A stretch of DNA of 64,000 nt from Butyrivibrio hungatei NK4A153 (GCF_000424465.1 NZ_AUJY01000012.1:124001-188000); one strand, 5' to 3'; numbered from the stretch's first letter, positions 35,825-44,855 are shown. The notes: a model not told the origin generated them from the letters alone. A program made the numbers and translations.

Positions 35825-36609
35825 AAAAAGCATCAGGAATAGATGGTTCCAGAGATTGGGGATCGGAAAAGGTATATTTACATAGTACAAGGCAGAACCT
35901 GTGGAATAATGATTATTTTGAGTTCCTTGTAAAATGCGTATGGAAGATAGATAAGCCGGTGAAAATAATTGATTTTGGCTGCGGATATGGATTCTTGGCG
36001 CAGATGCTGTTGCCGTTAGTCCCGAAGGAAAGCTTATATAAGGGAGTTGATATATCTGAAAATCTTATCGATGAAGCGCGTGAAATCTTTTCTGGCAGCA
36101 AGGAGGTATGCTTTGAAGTTGCAGACTTAAATGAGTATAAGCCTGATGCTGAATATGATATAGCTATATGCCAGGCTGTACTTCGGCATGTTACAAAACC
36201 GGAAGATATAATGAAGAAGATGATCGGGGCTGTAAAAGAGAACGGATTGGTAATATGTATCGAACCAAGCAGGCGTATGGAGAATGCAGGGATTTATATA
36301 GACAATAGGACATATGATCCGTTTGAAAACGATGATTTTCTAAAACAGAGGTGGCTATCAGAGGAACAATCCGGTGGAAGAGATTATCAAATTGGGATGA
36401 AAGCGCCGGTCTTTATGGAGAAACTTGGGCTAAAGAATATCGGAGTGAGAATCAATGATTATGTTGATTTCGTTAGCGCAGGTACTGATGATTTTGAATC
36501 AGAGCAAAAGAGATTCATGATTGACCACGGAGTGGATGAAAAATATGCTGGTTCAAACGGATACTTGGCTGCGCGATGTCATGTGATTTCTTATGGTTAT
36601 AAAAAATGA
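35821..36609 (+). CDS. Class I SAM-dependent methyltransferase
   Basis: The 262-residue protein has the SAM-binding motif I IIDFGCGYGFLAQML and motif II YKGVDISENLIDEA. DYDIAICQAVLRHV-like motif III follows. The region after residue 160 is a variable substrate-binding part. It belongs to the broad Methyltransf_11/25 group; the substrate cannot be told. It overlaps the deaminase gene by 4 nt, which suggests the two act on related small molecules, perhaps modified nucleosides. That is an inference only. Confidence 0.82.
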   Translation: MKKASGIDGSRDWGSEKVYLHSTRQNLWNNDYFEFLVKCVWKIDKPVKIIDFGCGYGFLAQMLLPLVPKESLYKGVDISENLIDEAREIFSGSKEVCFEVADLNEYKPDAEYDIAICQAVLRHVTKPEDIMKKMIGAVKENGLVICIEPSRRMENAGIYIDNRTYDPFENDDFLKQRWLSEEQSGGRDYQIGMKAPVFMEKLGLKNIGVRINDYVDFVSAGTDDFESEQKRFMIDHGVDEKYAGSNGYLAARCHVISYGYKK

Positions 36610-36636
36610 AATTGTTTTATTTGTGAGGTGACATCC

Positions 36637-37143
36637 ATGAGAACAAAACATGTAGTAGTGCTTCCGTATGATGAGAAGTGGAAGCAAGATTTTATAGATA
36701 TAAAGAATGAGCTGTCAGCGGTGCTTGGCGAAGTTGCAATTTCTATTGAGCATGTTGGAAGCACATCTGTTGAGGGACTGGCAGCGAAGCCGGTTATTGA
36801 TATTGACGTGGTTGTAAAGCCAAATGATGTCAAAAAGGCTATCGCGGCGCTTGAAACCATTGGATATACACATGAAGGAAATCTTGGGATTGAAGGACGC
36901 GAAGCCTTTGCATATGAGGGAAAAGAGCATTTGCAGACACATCATTTATATGTATGTCCGGAAGATTCTGCAGAGCTTAAAAGACATCTTGCGTTCAGGG
37001 ATTATTTGAGAAGTCATCCGGACGACAAGGAAAAATATGGAAATATAAAACTTGAGGCAGCAACGCTATACCCTGATGATATAGATAAATACATTGAGCA
37101 TAAATCGCCGGTAATAGAGAAGATTTATGCTGCTTTAAATTGA
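36637..37143 (+). CDS. GrpB/UPF0157 family protein
   Basis: The 168-residue protein has the GrpB signature: an N-terminal VVLPYDEKWKQDF, the nucleotidyltransferase-like EHVGSTSVEGLAAKPVIDIDVVV, and HLYVCPEDSAELKRHLAFRDYLRSHP. Family members have a nucleotidyltransferase fold and occur as stand-alone proteins or fused to dephospho-CoA kinase. Their substrate is unknown. GAGGTG lies 7 nt before the ATG at 36637. The gene follows the methyltransferase gene by 27 nt and may share its transcript. Confidence 0.82.
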   Translation: MRTKHVVVLPYDEKWKQDFIDIKNELSAVLGEVAISIEHVGSTSVEGLAAKPVIDIDVVVKPNDVKKAIAALETIGYTHEGNLGIEGREAFAYEGKEHLQTHHLYVCPEDSAELKRHLAFRDYLRSHPDDKEKYGNIKLEAATLYPDDIDKYIEHKSPVIEKIYAALN

Positions 37144-37211
37144 ATTTTTTCCATCCTTATAAATTCCTTATAATTACCATCTATCCTGTATTCAACAGGA
37201 GGATGACGGAA

Positions 37212-38075
37212 ATGTTTAATATCAAGGAAAAAGGTCTTACAGGTTTTGGTTTGAAATATCTTGCGCTGGTGTTTATGGTGCTGGATCATATTCACTACTT
37301 TTTTGAATTTACGGGAAAGGTGCCGATCGCGTTTTCGTGGATAGGTCGATTGGCGGCGCCGCTGTTCTTGTTTTGCTTTGTGGAAGGTTTTATTCACACA
37401 CATGACAGAAAGAAATATTTTTTGAAAATATATCTGATCTCAGTTGTAATGGGAGTGATTCAGTCTGGATTTTATTTCGTCTTGTCGCCTGCGGTCAGAG
37501 GCGATGGATTCTTTCCGCAGAACGGGATGTTATCAAGCTTTGCGATACTGTTTGTTGTAATGCAGGGGATAGAGTGGATCAGGGAAAAGAAATGGGTAAA
37601 AGGCCTGACAGCTTTGATAGTGCCTTTGATATGGCCGATAATCGCATATTATTGCGTGTTTGTACCATTTATGAATGCGAATAACAGTACCGGATTGGCA
37701 TTGGCAAATATGTGTGCACTTTCATTTTTGCCAATGCATACGGCAATTGCTGATGGCGGAACTATCACAGTGATTGAGGGAATAATACTTCTTCTTTTCA
37801 GCTATTGTAAGAATAAGAAAATTCGCATTTATGCATGGGCTGTTATGTGCCTTTTGATAAATGTGGGCGCTCTTGCGGTAATGGGAATGCAGCTGAATGT
37901 GCAGACACTGTTTTTTGATGCATATGAATGGCTCAGCGTTTTTTCAATAATACTCATGTTATGCTACAATGGTGAGCGTGGAAAGGGAAATGCCAAGTTG
38001 TTCTACTGGTTTTATCCCGCACATGTCTATGTTTTATATGGACTATCATTTATTCTTTACATGGTGATGCGATGA
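37212..38075 (+). CDS. TraX-like integral membrane protein
   Basis: The 287-residue protein has about eight hydrophobic segments and the TraX-type N-terminus GLKYLALVFMVLDHIHYFF. FSWIGRLAAPLFLFCFVEGF follows. TraX acetylates pilin in F plasmids, but chromosomal Firmicutes members are probably membrane O-acyltransferases of unknown substrate. AGGAGG (37197-37202) supports the ATG at 37212. The stop codon overlaps the start of the response regulator gene (ATGA), so the three genes form one unit. Confidence 0.75.
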   Translation: MFNIKEKGLTGFGLKYLALVFMVLDHIHYFFEFTGKVPIAFSWIGRLAAPLFLFCFVEGFIHTHDRKKYFLKIYLISVVMGVIQSGFYFVLSPAVRGDGFFPQNGMLSSFAILFVVMQGIEWIREKKWVKGLTALIVPLIWPIIAYYCVFVPFMNANNSTGLALANMCALSFLPMHTAIADGGTITVIEGIILLLFSYCKNKKIRIYAWAVMCLLINVGALAVMGMQLNVQTLFFDAYEWLSVFSIILMLCYNGERGKGNAKLFYWFYPAHVYVLYGLSFILYMVMR

Positions 38076-38737
38076 GAATTTTAGCAATTGATGATGAAAA
38101 AGAAATTTTGATTCTTATAGAAAAAGCATTAAGAGGGCAGTATCAGGTAGATACTGTCCTTTCTCCGACTCAGGCTCTTCCGCAGGATCTGTCTGTATAT
38201 AGTTTGATAATAATGGATGTTATGATGCCCGGCGAAAGCGGATACGATCTGCTGGCGAAGATAAGAGCAGTCGTTGATTGTCCGATTATTTTCCTTAGTG
38301 CGAAGGCGCTGGAAGAAGACATAGTATACGGGCTTTCGATAGGAGCGGATGATTATATCAGGAAGCCTTTTTCCATAGCAGAGCTTAGAGCCAGAATTGT
38401 GGCTCATATCAGAAGGGACAATAGAGATTCCGCAGGTGTGGTGTTAAGAGATGAAAATGTTTTGCTATATCCAAATGAGTGCCGCTTGAAGGTCAGAGGC
38501 GAACTCGTGGAGCTTACGAAAAGTGAGTTTGATATTGTGACACTGTTGTTTAAGAACAAAGGGCAGGTTTTTTCGAAAGGTCAGATTTATGAGATCATAT
38601 ACGGATATGATAAAGACGGCGATGAATCGGCCATCACGGAACATATTAAGAACCTCAGAAGAAAGCTTAAACAGTACGAAATTGAACCTATAGAAACGGT
38701 GTGGGGTGTTGGCTATCGATGGAAAAAACAGATGTAA
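38072..38737 (+). CDS. OmpR-family response regulator
   Basis: The 221-residue protein has an N-terminal receiver domain: acidic pair DDEKE, phosphoacceptor Asp in LIIMDVMMPGESG, the Ser switch in IIFLSAKA and the Lys in YIRKPFS. A C-terminal winged helix follows (ECRLKVRGELVELTKSEFDIVTLLF and ETVWGVGYRWKKQ). It is the VanR/BceR-like subgroup by length. It overlaps both the TraX-like gene and the next kinase gene, so the three form a tightly coupled unit. The partner kinase is truncated, so this regulator may depend on another kinase. Confidence 0.9.
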   Translation: MRILAIDDEKEILILIEKALRGQYQVDTVLSPTQALPQDLSVYSLIIMDVMMPGESGYDLLAKIRAVVDCPIIFLSAKALEEDIVYGLSIGADDYIRKPFSIAELRARIVAHIRRDNRDSAGVVLRDENVLLYPNECRLKVRGELVELTKSEFDIVTLLFKNKGQVFSKGQIYEIIYGYDKDGDESAITEHIKNLRRKLKQYEIEPIETVWGVGYRWKKQM

Positions 38738-39438
38738 AATTCAGCGGAGTTTTGGGAATATATTTTTTGATAATTTCAAGCTTATTATGTGTTGTGACGG
38801 TAGTTGCCGTAATCGTCTTTCAAAATATGACGGCGGTCAGGGCAGACGATACCGAAAAGAAGGTTGAGACATGGATTAAAAATGCTGAAGCTACGGGCAA
38901 AATTGATACTAATTCTTTTCCCGAAAATGCGGATTATGTTGCCGAAAAAGACGGCGAAGAAATTGCTTCAGGGATCAATGACGGAAATGAAGAGAAGCTA
39001 AGAAAGTACATTTCACAGTATAAATCGAATGGGAAAGAAAAATATCTTGACGGTCAGGAAGCTTATATGGCCAAAAAGATAGGCGATTCTATAATCTATA
39101 TCCATTACAGCGTTGGCGTTTCGGGAGAGTGGACGGCGTTTGGACTTACGGCTTTGGCATATATTCTGGTTATCCTGGTTCCTTCTGTCGTTCTGATAAA
39201 CAGGCTAAAAAAGCTTATATATACTTTGGCTGAGGAAAAGTGGCGCAAAGATTATGAGACAAAACAGGAGATGGCGCAGATAGCGCACGACCTTAAAACT
39301 CCGCTTACTATCATCAGGGGGAACGCGGATCTTCTTTTGGAAAAAGACCCTGACGAAGACAGCAAAGAGAGTATTGATGCGATAATTAGCAGTGCTGAAC
39401 GCATTGCAAAAAGCGTTTTGGAAATTCTTGAAAAATAA
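38719..39438 (+). pseudogene. Histidine kinase lacking the ATP-binding domain (truncated)
   Basis: The 239-residue protein has a transmembrane helix (about 10-35), an extracytoplasmic part, a second helix (about 135-160) and a HisKA segment (QIAHDLKTPLTIIRGNADLL, His near residue 187). It ends at IAKSVLEILEK, where a normal kinase would continue for about 120 residues with the ATPase domain. No N, G1 or G2 box follows in any frame before the convergent gene at 39492. It therefore cannot phosphorylate itself with its own domain. The truncation may come from recombination next to the ABC exporter genes. It starts inside the regulator gene. Confidence 0.8.
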
Positions 39439-39491
39439 ACGCTTCGCAATATCGCTCGCACGCTAGCATTTAGAGAATAAAAGAGTAAAAC

Positions 39492-41012
39492 TCATTCGTT
39501 AGATCTTACATCACTGCGACTAAGATACAGGATAGAAATCATGATAAACACTACAATAAATATCACAGACGAGAGTGTAAATGCGCCGATATTCGCATTT
39601 CCCAATTCCCGCTGATTCATGGCAAGGTCGAACAAGGAGAACGGTGTCAGGTAAGGCATATCCTTTGCAATACAGGAAAGACCTGCGAACCCTCCAAGGA
39701 ATGCGACAGTTATGGGAAGGACAAAGTTTCTTATAACAAGCGAAACAAGAACCTGGAAGGCGCAAATAACCCACGAACTAAGGATTCCCAAGCCAATCCA
39801 CTGAATGATTCCCGAAGGCAATTCTCCGTCTATGTGAATCATTGATCCGGCAATGAGATACAAGGCAACGACCCAGATCAGTGAAACAGATGTGATAAAG
39901 CAAGTGGCCGCATATTTGCCGAGTACTATCATTGCAGGCCTTTGATGAGTCATTAATAGGTTCATATTTGTTCCGCTGTGTTCAACTCGCCAGATACAGA
40001 CTGTAAAAATCCCAATGATGACAGGCATGAAGAAATAGCACAAGAACAGCGTGTGCTGAGTCCACAGTGAGTACCAGCCTTCTTTTAAGATGCTCAGATT
40101 GGCGAGATAGTTCACGGTTCCGATTGCCGCCGATATTGCAGGAACTATGAAAAAGGCAATCCAAGCAGGTGACCCCTTCAATTTCAGAATCTCAACAGGA
40201 CGTCTGTGTAGCGCTATCTTCGTTGTCTTTCGTTTGCTCTTTATTTTTTCCGCCTCTTCAACACCGGATTTCTTGAGCAGCATAAGTGTGATACAGGTTA
40301 AAAGAACTATCCATCCAATGCAGATGATTGTTGATGTGTAGTCGGGGGTTCCAAGCGCGTATTTTACTTCCCTCGTGTTACGATTCCAGTCCATTGTGAC
40401 AAAGCCCGATGTCACGAAAGTTGCCCAGGGGAGGAACTTCTGTATGATTGATTCAGGAAGGACCAATGAGAAAAATGCAGTGAAACTTCCAAGAATTCCC
40501 ACTGAAATACTAAGAGCCTGATTCCTGTAAAAAAACGACAAAAGCAAGTGTATGCTTAGCAGAGTCATGCTGGTTATATAAGTGATCAGCCCGTGTATAA
40601 GCAGATATTTAAGCGGGAAGTCGCTGTCAAAACCAAGAATTCCGCAGCAGAGTATGATCGAGCCGCATTGCATTGCGACCAGGATAAGTGTGCATATCGC
40701 TCCATAAAGATATTTTGTGAAAAAAATCTTTTGCGGTGTGGAGAAGGTGTATAGGCATTTCAGCATCTCGCCCTTGTGCTCAATGTCCATTAGCCTGGAA
40801 GCAAATCCAGCGATCGCAACCGGGAAAAACACGCAGTTTATGATGGGAATATTATAAAAGAGGAGCATCCATCCGGCGGAAGTAGCTTCTTTTCCATGGA
40901 AATTTCCGTATAAAAATGTCATCTCGGCAACAATCACCGCAATGAATAACAGCAGATTACAGCGGCGTTTATGTTTTTTGAGTTCGATAAAAAGATTTCC
41001 TATAATGCCCAT
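39492..41012 (-). CDS. ABC-2 type exporter permease
   Basis: The 506-residue protein has an estimated twelve hydrophobic segments arranged in two similar halves, with a polar stretch in the middle (KIKSKRKTTKIALHRR). Each half begins with an 'IKKHKRR...FIAVIVA'-like ABC-2 pattern, so it appears to be a fused dimer of two BcrB/ABC-2-type subunits. Such permeases export or expel lantibiotics or bacitracin-like compounds. The gene starts 3 nt after the ATPase stop. The 3' end lies 54 nt from the truncated kinase. Confidence 0.8.
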   Translation of the reverse strand: MGIIGNLFIELKKHKRRCNLLLFIAVIVAEMTFLYGNFHGKEATSAGWMLLFYNIPIINCVFFPVAIAGFASRLMDIEHKGEMLKCLYTFSTPQKIFFTKYLYGAICTLILVAMQCGSIILCCGILGFDSDFPLKYLLIHGLITYITSMTLLSIHLLLSFFYRNQALSISVGILGSFTAFFSLVLPESIIQKFLPWATFVTSGFVTMDWNRNTREVKYALGTPDYTSTIICIGWIVLLTCITLMLLKKSGVEEAEKIKSKRKTTKIALHRRPVEILKLKGSPAWIAFFIVPAISAAIGTVNYLANLSILKEGWYSLWTQHTLFLCYFFMPVIIGIFTVCIWRVEHSGTNMNLLMTHQRPAMIVLGKYAATCFITSVSLIWVVALYLIAGSMIHIDGELPSGIIQWIGLGILSSWVICAFQVLVSLVIRNFVLPITVAFLGGFAGLSCIAKDMPYLTPFSLFDLAMNQRELGNANIGAFTLSSVIFIVVFIMISILYLSRSDVRSNE

Positions 41013-41015
41013 TTT

Positions 41016-41735
41016 TTAAGCTCCTTTTGTCATTTCGAGGAAGACTTCTTCAAGAGAAGCATCTCCGATTTCAAGTTCCGATAAGAGTCCCTGGTAGATT
41101 ATTTTTCCTTTATTTATAATGCCCACATAATCGGCAATCTGCTCAACTTCAGAGAGAAGGTGACTTGAGATGATAACCGTTGAACCATATTTTTCGGGAA
41201 TACTTTTTGCCAGATTCCTGATCTCGTTTATTCCTGCGGGATCGAGACCGTTTGTCGGCTCATCCAGAATAATAAGCTCGGGCTTTCCCATAAGAGCCAT
41301 TGCTATACCAAGCCGCTGCTTCATTCCAAGCGAATAGTTTTTTACCTTATCATCCTTTCTGTCATAGAGACTGACTGTGTAAAGAGCCTCTTTTATGTCG
41401 GCGGAACCAAGATTTTTATAACGAGCGATTATCTCAAGGTTTTCCTGTCCGGTGAGATGCCCGTAGAAGCCGGGACTTTCTATAAGGCTTCCTGTTCGCA
41501 TGTTTATATCGAACCTGCTTCCGGGAGACATCTTTTGACCAAGAATCTCCACAGTTCCGCCATCGGGCTGTATAAGTCCCAGAAGAAGCTTCATTGTTGT
41601 GGTTTTACCCGCGCCGTTGGGGCCGAGAAAGCCGTATATACATCCTTTTGGAACCGCCAGATTTACGTCTTTTACCCTGAATTTATGACCGCCTTTTTTG
41701 CATAGATCATAGGTTTCGATTATATATTTCTTCAT
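41016..41735 (-). CDS. ABC exporter ATP-binding protein, BcrA/lantibiotic-immunity type
   Basis: The 239-residue ATPase has Walker A GPNGAGKTTTMKLLLGL, Q-loop region LIESPGFYGHLTG, signature YSLGMKQRLGIAMAL, Walker B LIILDEPTNGLDPAG and the H-loop ISSHLLSEV. These match the BcrA/LanF group that confers resistance to bacitracin or lantibiotics. GGAGGAAAAATC precedes the ATG. It forms a two-gene operon with the permease and is divergent from a complete two-component system, the usual arrangement for antimicrobial-peptide sensing and resistance modules. Confidence 0.9.
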   Translation of the reverse strand: MKKYIIETYDLCKKGGHKFRVKDVNLAVPKGCIYGFLGPNGAGKTTTMKLLLGLIQPDGGTVEILGQKMSPGSRFDINMRTGSLIESPGFYGHLTGQENLEIIARYKNLGSADIKEALYTVSLYDRKDDKVKNYSLGMKQRLGIAMALMGKPELIILDEPTNGLDPAGINEIRNLAKSIPEKYGSTVIISSHLLSEVEQIADYVGIINKGKIIYQGLLSELEIGDASLEEVFLEMTKGA

Positions 41736-41766
41736 GATTTTTCCTCCGCATATTGTTGATAAATAC

Positions 41767-41820
41767 AGTATAAAAAGGAAAGCTTACCTGAACATGACAG
41801 CTACATTACAATTACATTAC
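41767..41820 (-). promoter_or_regulatory. Promoter and direct-repeat operator of the ABC exporter operon
   Basis: On the minus strand a weak -35 TGTTCA (41794-41789), a 16-nt spacer and -10 TATACT (41772-41767) serve the ABC genes. Seven nt upstream of the -35 lie two copies of GTAATGTA (41820-41813 and 41809-41802) spaced 11 bp apart, one helical turn. That is the standard layout for an OmpR-family activator bound just upstream of a weak promoter. Confidence 0.65.
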
Positions 41821-41894
41821 GCTGTGGGCACGGTTATTTCATTGCAAAAGATATGTGTGTATACTGATTATTGAAAAGAAAAAGAGGAAAAAAT

Positions 41895-42599
41895 ATGGTT
41901 TTAACAGATTGCAGCATCCTTCTCGTAGATGATGAAAAGCAGATATTGGAGATTAACGACAGGCTCCTGTCAGAGAATGGATTTAAGAATATATTGCGCG
42001 CTTCAAACGGGAAAGAAGCAGATGAGATTATGGGAAAAAATCAGGTGGATCTGGTTGTTCTGGATATAATGATGCCTGATATCAGCGGACTTTCGCTCTA
42101 TGAGCAGTGGACGAAGCAAGGACTTAATGTACCGGTGATTTTTCTTTCCGCGAGGGATGAGGAAACAAGCAGGTTAAAAGGACTCGGACTTGGTGCCGAC
42201 GATTATGTGACAAAGCCCTATACGCCTGAGGAACTGCTCCTTAGGATAAAAGCGGTTTTGCGAAGGACGTATCACTTAACAGAGAATAAGATTGTCAATC
42301 TCGGGGCTGTGAGAGTGGATCTTTACTCGGGAATCGTGATAAGACCTGACGGAGAGGCGGAGCTGACCGCAAAAGAGTTTCAGCTCTTTTCCAAACTATA
42401 TGATAATCAGGGAAAAATTGTGTCGCTGAATGTCCTGATGGATACACTATGGCCGGATGGGAGCTATGGACTTGAGAATTCGCTTATAGTACACGTCAGA
42501 AGGCTTAGGGAAAAAATTGAAGAAGATCCGTCGAAACCTGAGTATCTGCAGACTGTTCGAGGACTGGGATACAGGCTAAACATAAGAGGTAGAAAGTAA
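41895..42599 (+). CDS. OmpR-family response regulator
   Basis: The 234-residue protein has a receiver domain (acidic VDDEKQ, phosphoacceptor in LVVLDIMMPDISG, VIFLSARDE, TKPYTPEE) and a winged-helix DNA-binding domain (AELTAKEFQLFSKLYDNQG, ENSLIVHVRRLREKI, TVRGLGYRLNIR). AAAGAGGA supports the ATG at 41895. It is divergent from the exporter operon and overlaps the kinase gene (TAATG), so it probably senses via that kinase and activates the exporter through the GTAATGTA repeats. Confidence 0.92.
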   Translation: MVLTDCSILLVDDEKQILEINDRLLSENGFKNILRASNGKEADEIMGKNQVDLVVLDIMMPDISGLSLYEQWTKQGLNVPVIFLSARDEETSRLKGLGLGADDYVTKPYTPEELLLRIKAVLRRTYHLTENKIVNLGAVRVDLYSGIVIRPDGEAELTAKEFQLFSKLYDNQGKIVSLNVLMDTLWPDGSYGLENSLIVHVRRLREKIEEDPSKPEYLQTVRGLGYRLNIRGRK

Positions 42600-43750
42600 T
42601 GAAAAAATTATCCGGATACATCTTTTCCATGATGCTGGTTCTGGTGTCACTTATAGTGATCGATGTTTTGGTGATGTTCTTTATATGTGTGCAGAAAGAG
42701 AAGGAATATCTTGATACGTATCGAATAGAAAAAGTATCGGAGAAGATCGTTAACGAAGGCGGCGTGTATAATGTGGATCAATCCATATATGACCGTTTGG
42801 ACAGGACAGGCTCTTTTGCCATGATAATTGATGATTCCGGGAACGTGATCTGGAATTATAATAAGCCGGCGGAAATTCCGGATTTCTATGGGATAAAAGA
42901 GGTGGCTTCTTTTTCACATTGGTATCTGAATGATTATCCCATTTATAACTGGGCGAGGGACGACGGCATTTTGGTGGTCGGACATCCCAAGGGCAGCATA
43001 TGGAAGTACATTTTGGAAATAAATATGGAAACTATGGATGGCATGATCAGATTTGGTCCGTATATGCTTATTGCAAATATGCTTATCCTGTTGCTGTTGC
43101 CGGTTCTGATAACGCGTAAGTGGATGCTTGCAAGAGAGAAAGCAAGGACTGAGTGGATTGCCGGAGTTTCGCATGATATAAGGACGCCGCTCAGCATAGT
43201 TATGGGCTCTGTGGAAAAGGGAAGCATCGAGGAAAAGCAGTGCTTTAAGATAAGAGACCTGATAGGGAATCTCAACACCGAGAACAAGCTGGAGTCGGGA
43301 ACGGGTAAGTGGAGTAGCGAAAAGATAAATCTCACATCGATCCTGAGAGATATATTGTGCGATTATATAAATACTTATGAAGATTATTCTTTTGACCTGG
43401 AAGTGGATGAGCAGCTTGAGAACTACAGTATCCAGGCGGACGTAACGCTGATCAGGCGCATGATCGAGAACCTTATTACAAATTCAATTGTTCATAATGA
43501 AAAAGGCTGTGAGATGAAGGTTACGTTATCTGAGCGCGGTAATGGTAAGGCTAAACTTGCTATATGTGACAACGGACAGGGCGCACCGGAGCAGAAAATC
43601 AAGGTACTTAACGAAAGAATAAAGAATGCATATCTTCCCGAGCATGGCCTTGGAATCCGCGTTGTTAAGCAGGTGGCAAAAAAATATAAATATGCCGTAA
43701 AGTTCTCGGCAGAGGAAAATGAGTACTTTAAATGTGAGATAGATTTGTGA
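42599..43750 (+). CDS. Sensor histidine kinase
   Basis: The 383-residue protein has an N-terminal transmembrane helix, an extracytoplasmic loop of about 125 residues and a second helix (about 155-175). HisKA follows (GVSHDIRTPLSIVMGSVE, His near residue 189), then a complete ATPase domain: N box MIENLITNSIVHNE, G1 ICDNGQGAP and G2 HGLGIRVVKQVA. The G1 box is slightly unusual. The start overlaps the regulator stop. With its regulator and the divergent ABC genes it forms a plausible antimicrobial-resistance sensing module. Confidence 0.9.
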   Translation: MKKLSGYIFSMMLVLVSLIVIDVLVMFFICVQKEKEYLDTYRIEKVSEKIVNEGGVYNVDQSIYDRLDRTGSFAMIIDDSGNVIWNYNKPAEIPDFYGIKEVASFSHWYLNDYPIYNWARDDGILVVGHPKGSIWKYILEINMETMDGMIRFGPYMLIANMLILLLLPVLITRKWMLAREKARTEWIAGVSHDIRTPLSIVMGSVEKGSIEEKQCFKIRDLIGNLNTENKLESGTGKWSSEKINLTSILRDILCDYINTYEDYSFDLEVDEQLENYSIQADVTLIRRMIENLITNSIVHNEKGCEMKVTLSERGNGKAKLAICDNGQGAPEQKIKVLNERIKNAYLPEHGLGIRVVKQVAKKYKYAVKFSAEENEYFKCEIDL

Positions 43751-43796
43751 GACTATTATAGGTGACAAAATATTACCGGCATGGGAGGACAAACAC

Positions 43797-44384
43797 ATGA
43801 AAGAAATCTCGGCAAGACACAGCATCAGGAAATATAAAGCAGATGCGGTTAATAAGGATGATATAAAAAAGATAATTGAAGCGGGAATTCTTGCGCCTTC
43901 TGCGAAGAACAGACAACCGTGGAAGTTCATTGTGATGGAAGGCGAGAAGAAAGAAGACGCTCTTAATGTTATGGAGAAGGGACTTGAAAGGTCTCGCGAA
44001 GAGCTTAAGGATGTGCCCGGAATCGAACCGCTTATTTCGGATGCCTTCAATACTTTGGGGATAATGAGGCAGGCTCCTGTGGTTATCTTTGTGGAAAACT
44101 CCAACGGAAAAATCCCTTTTGTGGATATCAATGTCAATGACAGAATTACGGAGATTTGTGATTCACTTTCCATAGGTGCGGCAATTCAAAATATGCTTCT
44201 TGCTGCGACAGAACTTGGATATGGAACGCTTTGGATCGCCAACACATTTTATGCTTATCAGGAGCTTGCAAGCTATCTTGGAATAGCGGGACAGCTAATA
44301 AGCGCCGTTATAGTGGGAGTTCCGGATGAGACACCAAATCCCAGACCGAGGAAGAGTTTTGACGAGGTGGTGGAATTTAGATGA
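43797..44384 (+). CDS. Nitroreductase family protein
   Basis: The 195-residue FMN-dependent oxidoreductase begins with the classic ARHSIRKYKADAV motif and has GILAPSAKNRQPWKFIV and LLAATELGYGTLWIA. This group reduces nitro compounds or quinones, or serves in flavin and cofactor metabolism. GGGAGGACAAACAC precedes the ATG. The stop overlaps the start of the glycosylase gene (ATGA), so the two are coupled. Substrate is not evident. Confidence 0.88.
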   Translation: MKEISARHSIRKYKADAVNKDDIKKIIEAGILAPSAKNRQPWKFIVMEGEKKEDALNVMEKGLERSREELKDVPGIEPLISDAFNTLGIMRQAPVVIFVENSNGKIPFVDINVNDRITEICDSLSIGAAIQNMLLAATELGYGTLWIANTFYAYQELASYLGIAGQLISAVIVGVPDETPNPRPRKSFDEVVEFR

Positions 44385-44854
44385 TAGTACATCCGATACC
44401 GCCTCTTTTTGACAAGGATTCGAGAGTGCTTATTCTTGGGAGTTTTCCTTCGGTGAAATCACGAGAAGCGCAGTTTTTCTACGGACATCCGCAAAATAGA
44501 TTCTGGAAAGTCATTGCGGCGGTTTTTGAGGAGGAAGTTCCGAAGACAATAGATGAGAAGAAAGCGCTACTTAAGCGAAACAACATAGCGCTCTGGGACG
44601 TCATTCATTCGTGTGATATAACGGGATCCTCGGATTCCAGCATAAAGAACGTAACGGCGAATGATCTTAAGATAATCCTTGATAACGCTGATATTGAGGC
44701 AATATACGTAAACGGTAAGACGGCAGAGAAGTATTACAAGAAATACACCGAAAAAAATATAGAAAGATCCGCAATCTGCCTGCCATCCACAAGCCCAGCC
44801 AATGCGGCGTGGAATGTGGATAAGCTGGTTGAGGCATGGAAGATTATAAGGTGA
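44381..44854 (+). CDS. DNA-deoxyinosine/uracil glycosylase, UDG superfamily
   Basis: The 157-residue protein matches the UDG superfamily group that includes hypoxanthine-DNA glycosylases (family 6, Mug-like). It has LILGSFPSVKSREAQFFYGHPQNRFWKVI near the N-terminus and a C-terminal LPSTSPANAAWN loop. It removes deaminated bases from DNA. The first motif matches the 'GSxPSxxS' type rather than the canonical GQDPYH. It is coupled to the nitroreductase gene and ends 1 nt before the convergent GNAT gene. Confidence 0.82.
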   Translation: MIVHPIPPLFDKDSRVLILGSFPSVKSREAQFFYGHPQNRFWKVIAAVFEEEVPKTIDEKKALLKRNNIALWDVIHSCDITGSSDSSIKNVTANDLKIILDNADIEAIYVNGKTAEKYYKKYTEKNIERSAICLPSTSPANAAWNVDKLVEAWKIIR

Positions 44855-44855
44855 A

